The position numbers were made by a program, and so were the translations under genes. The notes under the pieces are model-generated. The model made no database searches and was not told the origin of the DNA. It saw only the letters and a program-made list of their open reading frames with translations. From NCBI GenBank assembly GCA_937925605.1, contig CALALV010000077.1:1-19212 (forward strand): a DNA stretch of 19,212 nucleotides, written 5' to 3'. Source of the stretch: an uncultured Woeseia sp. (GTDB taxonomy: Bacteria > Pseudomonadota > Gammaproteobacteria > Steroidobacterales > Woeseiaceae). Shown piece after piece: positions 15,519 through 19,212 of the stretch; within the stretch, counting starts at the first letter, position 1; every line of letters begins with the position of its first letter.

Positions 15519-16046
15519 ATGAAATCCGCGGGTTACCTGCTGCTGATCGCCGGATTCCTGGGCGGTGCCTTCGCGACCTCGCTGGACACGCAGGCAACCG
15601 ACTGGATGCTGTTCGTGCCGGCTGCCGCCATCGCGACCCTCGGCCTGTTTTTCATAAAGCGCGCAAGCAGCTCGCTCGCCCGCTCCGAGGAATTGCTGAA
15701 TGCCAACCGCGTCGAGCTTTCCGAGTCGATCGGAAACATCGTCGTCGCCCTCGACGACCTGATCGGGCTCGGCCTGCCGCCGACCGCGCTGCGCAACGCC
15801 ATCGACGACCGCCTGCGCGAGGACCTGCGGCGCTTCGCCGAGGCCCGCGAAAGCATCGTGCACCTGGTCGGCCTGCAGGCCTATGCGAACATCATGAGCG
15901 AATTCGCCGCCGGGGAACGCTACGTCAACCGAGTCTGGTCGGCCTCCGCGGACGGCTACGCCGACGAGGCCGCCCGTTACCTCGAGCGGGCAGCGGCACA
16001 GTTCCGGCAGGCGCAGGCCGAGCTCGCCGGCGCGGGGATCCGCTGA
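15519..16046 (+). CDS. two-TM protein of unknown function
   Basis: I do not recognise this 175-residue protein. It has two N-terminal hydrophobic segments: 5-20 (GYLLLIAGFLGGAFAT) and 29-47 (WMLFVPAAAIATLGLFFIK), then a mainly helical, soluble region of about 125 residues rich in Ala, Glu, Arg and Leu (SEELLNANRVELSESIGNIV; RLREDLRRFAEARESIVHLV). No catalytic motif is evident. The positive residues after the second helix (KRAS) suggest a cytoplasmic C-terminal domain. It starts 13 bases after the OPT gene and its stop overlaps the next start in TGATG, so it belongs to that transcription unit. It could be an accessory subunit of the transporter, but only proximity supports this. Confidence 0.8.
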   Translation: MKSAGYLLLIAGFLGGAFATSLDTQATDWMLFVPAAAIATLGLFFIKRASSSLARSEELLNANRVELSESIGNIVVALDDLIGLGLPPTALRNAIDDRLREDLRRFAEARESIVHLVGLQAYANIMSEFAAGERYVNRVWSASADGYADEAARYLERAAAQFRQAQAELAGAGIR

Positions 16047-16828
16047 TGGCCAGCCGGCGACCGGTCGTGGAAAAGCCGCCAACGGCGCCGTCCTGGCTGC
16101 TGGCGCTGTTCGAGGCGCCACGCGCGCTGTCCGAGGCCGGCAGCCTGCTGCCGGCGCGCAGCTTCCTGCAGGGACTCGAGCCCGGCGACGGCCACGCGGT
16201 CCTGACGCTGCCGGGTTTTCTCGCCTCGGACCGCTCGACGCGCGTGCTGCGCCGCTACCTCGCGCATTGGGGCTATGCCGCGCACCGCTGGGACCTCGGG
16301 CGCAATTTCGGCCCGCTCCAGGATGCGGACCTCGAGGGCGCGCTCGACGATCGCCTTGCCGCCATCCACGCGGAGTCGGGGCGCAAGGTCAGCCTGGTCG
16401 GCTGGAGCCTGGGCGGGCTGCTGGCCCGCGAACTCGCGCGCCGCCAGCCGGAGTTGGTACGCAACGTCATCACGCTCGGCAGCCCGCTCGGCGACCCGAA
16501 GGCGACCAATGCCTGGCGCCTGTATGAAATGCTGTCCGGCTACCGCGTCAGCGACGCGGAAATCCGCGAGCGCATAGAGGGCTTTCGCGAGCCCGTGCCG
16601 GGCGTGCCGACGACCGCGGTCTACAGCAAGTCCGACGCCGTCGTGTCCTGGGAGATCGCGCGGCTGCCGGCCGGGGACAGCGTCGAGAGCATCGGCGTGC
16701 AGGGCAGCCACCTCGGCATGGGCTACAACCCGGCGGTGCTCTACCTCGTCGCGGACCGCCTGCGCCAGCAGGAGGGCGACTGGCGGCCGTTCGAGATCGC
16801 CGGCCTGCGCCAGCTGTTTTTCCAGTAA
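16046..16828 (+). CDS. alpha/beta hydrolase (esterase/lipase type)
   Basis: A 260-residue hydrolase without signal peptide. The nucleophile elbow is G119-W-S121-L-G123 (VGWSLGG), and the other triad members are probably Asp197 (YSKSDAVVSW) and His222 (GSHLGMGYNP), all at the expected spacing. An early LTLPGFLASD strand and loop (53-62) carries the oxyanion region, and WGYAAHRWDLGRN follows, as in PGAP1-like esterases. The likely reaction is hydrolysis of a lipid or other ester; the substrate is unknown. Translation starts at the ATG that overlaps the stop of the two-TM gene (TGATG), so coupling is likely. Being 51 bases ahead of the wax ester synthase gene suggests a role in acyl-lipid turnover. 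Confidence 0.88.
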   Translation: MASRRPVVEKPPTAPSWLLALFEAPRALSEAGSLLPARSFLQGLEPGDGHAVLTLPGFLASDRSTRVLRRYLAHWGYAAHRWDLGRNFGPLQDADLEGALDDRLAAIHAESGRKVSLVGWSLGGLLARELARRQPELVRNVITLGSPLGDPKATNAWRLYEMLSGYRVSDAEIRERIEGFREPVPGVPTTAVYSKSDAVVSWEIARLPAGDSVESIGVQGSHLGMGYNPAVLYLVADRLRQQEGDWRPFEIAGLRQLFFQ

Positions 16829-16879
16829 ACTGTCCGATCCGGCGCCCACCACCCGCGGCGCCGATGCCGAGGTGGACCC

Positions 16880-18406
16880 ATGCAACAACTCTCCGGCCTG
16901 GACGCATCCTTCCTGTACCTGGAGACCGGTGCCACGCCGATGCACATCGGCTCGCTGTCGATCTACGACCAGAGCACGGCACCGGACGGCCACGTCACGT
17001 TCAAGCAGATCCTGCGCTTTTTCGACGAGCGGCTGCACAAGGCGCGCGCCTTCCGGCAGCGACTCGTGCGCGTGCCGCTGTCACTCGACCACCCGTACTG
17101 GATCGAGGATCCCGATTTCGACCTCGAATTCCACGTGCGTCACATCGCGCTGCCGAGGCCCGGTGACTGGCGCCAGCTGTGCATCGCGGCCTCGCGCATC
17201 CACTCGCGGCCGCTCGACATGCGCAAGCCGCTGTGGGAGGCCTGGGTCATCGAGGGCCTCGACAACGTCGACGGCGTGCCCAAGGGCAGTTTCGCGCTGC
17301 TGACCAAGATCCACCACGCTGCGATCGACGGCGTCTCCGGCGCGGAGATAGCGGCTGCGATTCACGACCTGGCGCCGGATGCAGAGCCCGACGCGCCGGT
17401 GCGTGAATGGATGCCGGAGCGCATCCCGACGGGCGTCGAGCTGCTGAGTCGCAGCCTCGCACGCAGCGTGCGCACGCCGCTGAAGCTCGGGCGCATGCTG
17501 TGGCGCTCGGCCCCGTCGCTGGCAAAAGTTGCGGGCGGCCTGTGGACACGCCAGCTGAAACTGCCGATCCGCGTGCCGCGCACGCGCTTCAATGCGAACG
17601 TCACCCCGCACCGCGTGTTCGACGGGCGCGTATTCCCGCTGGACGAGATCAAGGCCATCAAGAATTCGCAGCCGGGCACGACGGTCAACGACGTCGTCGT
17701 CACGATCTGCGGCGGCGCGCTGCGCCGCTACCTCGAGGCCCGCAACGAGCTGCCGAAGGAAAGCCTCGTTGCGATGGCGCCGATGTCCATCCGCAGCGAG
17801 GAGCAGATGGCCACCGCCGGCAACCTGGTAACCGCGATGAGCCTGCCCGTGCGCAGTGACATCGCGGACCCGCTCGAGCGCCTGCGCGCCGTCAGCGAGG
17901 AAAGCCTGCAGGCGAAGAAGCTGACGCACGTGATGGGTCCCACGTTGACCGCCGACGCCGCCGAGTTCCTGCCCTCGACGACGACGGGCATGCTGATGCG
18001 CATGTACGCCGATGCGCGCCTCGCGGAGCGGGTGCCGCCGCTGTTCAACACGGTCATCACGAACATCCCCGGCGTCGGTGTGCCGCTGTACTCGATGGGT
18101 TCGCGGCTCGTCGCGACCTGGGGACTCGGCCCGGTCGTGCACGGACTCGGCCTGTTCCAGCCGGTAGTCAGTTACAACGGCACGATCACGATCAGCGCGA
18201 TCGCCGACCGCGACATGCTGCCGGACCCGGCGTTCTACGCGGAATGCCTGCAGGCCGCGTACGACGAACTGCACGCGGCCACGGTCGGCAAGTCACGCGC
18301 GGAACCGGTGGCCGGGAACAAGAAGAAGGCCGCGAAGAAAAAAGCGAGGAAACGCGCGTCGGCGAAAAGCGATGGCAACGGCGAGGCTCGCGCGACCACG
18401 CACTGA
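16880..18406 (+). CDS. wax ester synthase/diacylglycerol acyltransferase (WS/DGAT)
   Basis: A 508-residue acyltransferase that joins acyl-CoA to a fatty alcohol or diacylglycerol, making wax esters or triacylglycerol for storage. It begins with the family's MQQLSGLDASFLYLET and TPMHIGSLSIYD segments, has PLDMRKPLWEAWVIEGL (111-127), and the active-site HHxxxDG at His145-His146-Ala-Ala-Ile-Asp150-Gly151. Later markers are NDVVVTICGGALRRYL and FNTVITNIPGVG. The last 29 residues (from 480) are a disordered Lys/Ala/Arg-rich tail. A GAGGTGG site at 16869-16875 lies 4 bases before the ATG. The gene ends only 6 bases from the convergent minus-strand gene. Whether wax ester or triacylglycerol is the main product cannot be told from sequence. 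Confidence 0.94.
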   Translation: MQQLSGLDASFLYLETGATPMHIGSLSIYDQSTAPDGHVTFKQILRFFDERLHKARAFRQRLVRVPLSLDHPYWIEDPDFDLEFHVRHIALPRPGDWRQLCIAASRIHSRPLDMRKPLWEAWVIEGLDNVDGVPKGSFALLTKIHHAAIDGVSGAEIAAAIHDLAPDAEPDAPVREWMPERIPTGVELLSRSLARSVRTPLKLGRMLWRSAPSLAKVAGGLWTRQLKLPIRVPRTRFNANVTPHRVFDGRVFPLDEIKAIKNSQPGTTVNDVVVTICGGALRRYLEARNELPKESLVAMAPMSIRSEEQMATAGNLVTAMSLPVRSDIADPLERLRAVSEESLQAKKLTHVMGPTLTADAAEFLPSTTTGMLMRMYADARLAERVPPLFNTVITNIPGVGVPLYSMGSRLVATWGLGPVVHGLGLFQPVVSYNGTITISAIADRDMLPDPAFYAECLQAAYDELHAATVGKSRAEPVAGNKKKAAKKKARKRASAKSDGNGEARATTH

Positions 18407-18412
18407 AGGCGC

Positions 18413-19212
18413 TCAGCCAGGCCGCGTGCAGCGTTCGTCGAGCCATCCCTGCAGGCTGTCGACGTCCTCGTTCATCAGGTAGTCGCGCTCGTCCTTCCAG
18501 CCCGTCAGCATGCTGATGTTGCGCTCATTCGCTATCAGCAGGTCCGCCGCGGTCTGCGCGGCGATGTCCCAGCCCGGCACGGCCACGACCAGGCGCACCT
18601 GCACGGACTGGCCGAGCTGTTTCGACGCCTCGCGCGCGAAACGCTCGCTGAGCCTGCGGGCCCGCGCGAGCGGTACGCGGCGACGGCCGTCGCCGAAGAC
18701 GAGTTCCTCCCCGTCGAGGCGTAGGTCACCTTTGCGCGCAGGCGGAACCGCCAGGACGGCCACCGCGTAAACGCCGTGCAGGCCGGCGATCACGTGGTCG
18801 ACGCTGCCGAAGGCGGTCGGCACGTCGTGAAATACCCGGTTGCGGTTCAGCGTTATGCGGCCGAGCGACTGCGCGATCGCGATGCCGGCGTCGATACGCA
18901 GTCCGAGCCGCCGCCGCTCGATCGTCAGCAAGAGCGCGCGCGCAAGTACCGCGAGCGCGGCGATGCCGGTCACGGCCAGCGCGAGCCATTGCCGCCAGCT
19001 TTCCTCGAGCGCGGCGGGCACCGGCGGTTCAGCGAAGATTAATGTGCCCGCGGCGATGATGAACACCGTCAAAGACGTCAGCAGCAGGGCCCGCATTTCG
19101 CCCAGGATCTGCAAGCGGCGCCGCAGGCGATCGGCAGGCTCGTTGGCGACCGTCTGCAGGAACGCGGGCCGGCGACGACGCGCACGGGTCAGCAGGAGAC
19201 GGGACGAGAGAG
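18413..19212 (-). CDS. membrane-anchored NERD-like protein, degenerate at the catalytic site (5' end open at the window edge)
   Basis: The frame stays open from its stop to the window edge, so the gene may begin outside; internal starts are a TTG at 19114 and an ATG at 19096. Numbered from 19114 (233 aa): two hydrophobic helices at about 8-28 and 43-63, a basic turn (IERRR), then a NERD-like domain at about 71-145 with VFHDVP and GSVDHVIAGLHGVYAV. NERD (nuclease-related) proteins normally read GVY-x-V-E-T-K here; this one has Ala119-Val120-Leu121, so the Glu and Lys of the proposed active site are missing. Asp106 of the DHV motif is kept. The tail is soluble with a VRLVVAVPGWDI strand. Nuclease activity is doubtful; a structural or binding role is possible. 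It is convergent with the WS/DGAT gene, 6 bases apart. Confidence 0.68.
   Translation of the reverse strand, partial: LSSRLLLTRARRRRPAFLQTVANEPADRLRRRLQILGEMRALLLTSLTVFIIAAGTLIFAEPPVPAALEESWRQWLALAVTGIAALAVLARALLLTIERRRLGLRIDAGIAIAQSLGRITLNRNRVFHDVPTAFGSVDHVIAGLHGVYAVAVLAVPPARKGDLRLDGEELVFGDGRRRVPLARARRLSERFAREASKQLGQSVQVRLVVAVPGWDIAAQTAADLLIANERNISMLTGWKDERDYLMNEDVDSLQGWLDERCTRPG

Noticed and set aside
16841..16862. GGCGCC repeated twice between the hydrolase and WS/DGAT genes as a terminator
   Set aside because: A 6-bp stem with a 10-base loop and no T-run; in G/C-rich DNA self-complementary GGCGCC copies arise easily.

Overview
The window is a contiguous, high-GC, gene-dense stretch that reads as a chromosomal segment of a gammaproteobacterium. 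The main argument is gene order: the first half carries tsaE(partial)-amiB-mutL-miaA-hfq-hflX-hflK-hflC-yjeT-purA, all on the + strand, the same order as the Escherichia coli tsaE-to-purA cluster. High GC with strong G/C preference at third codon positions, an AmiB with a C-terminal LysM domain, and a MutL carrying an endonuclease-type motif point away from the Enterobacterales, towards a high-GC lineage. I cannot name the genus from sequence alone.

Region 1 (1-9741) is a housekeeping superoperon: t6A tRNA modification (tsaE), septal peptidoglycan hydrolysis (amiB), mismatch repair (mutL), i6A tRNA modification (miaA), the RNA chaperone Hfq, the ribosome-associated GTPase HflX, the FtsH-modulating membrane pair HflK/HflC, a small DUF2065 membrane protein, and adenylosuccinate synthetase. 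Spacing is tight (4 nt between mutL and miaA, ATGA overlap between hflK and hflC). Candidate internal promoters lie before amiB and in or near the end of miaA upstream of hfq.

Region 2 (9719-12493, minus strand) is one large gene for a secreted, cell-surface-type protein: signal peptide, a choice-of-anchor B-like propeller region, two Calx-beta-like domains, a PKD/Ig-like domain, and a C-terminal Gly-run/hydrophobic/Arg tail of the GlyGly-CTERM (rhombosortase-dependent) kind. Its 3' end overlaps the 3' end of purA.

Region 3 (12494-12609) is a short divergent intergenic segment holding three inverted repeats. One lies between the -35 and -10 of a plausible + strand promoter and one sits at the expected transcription start, so it looks like a regulated divergent promoter.

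Region 4 (12610-18406, + strand) is an accessory lipid/transport block: a patatin-like hydrolase, an OPT-family transporter, a two-TM protein of unknown function, an alpha/beta hydrolase with an intact Ser-Asp-His triad, and a WS/DGAT acyltransferase with an intact HHxxxDG motif and a lysine-rich tail. The last four are closely spaced. A working idea is acyl-lipid turnover (patatin, hydrolase) feeding or balancing storage-lipid synthesis (WS/DGAT); the OPT transporter's substrate and the role of the two-TM protein are unknown.

Region 5 (18413-19212, minus strand) is a membrane-anchored NERD-like protein whose usual catalytic ETK stretch is absent; its reading frame stays open to the window edge. 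No rRNA, tRNA, CRISPR, insertion sequence or prophage gene was recognised, and no intergenic stretch exceeds about 125 bases.
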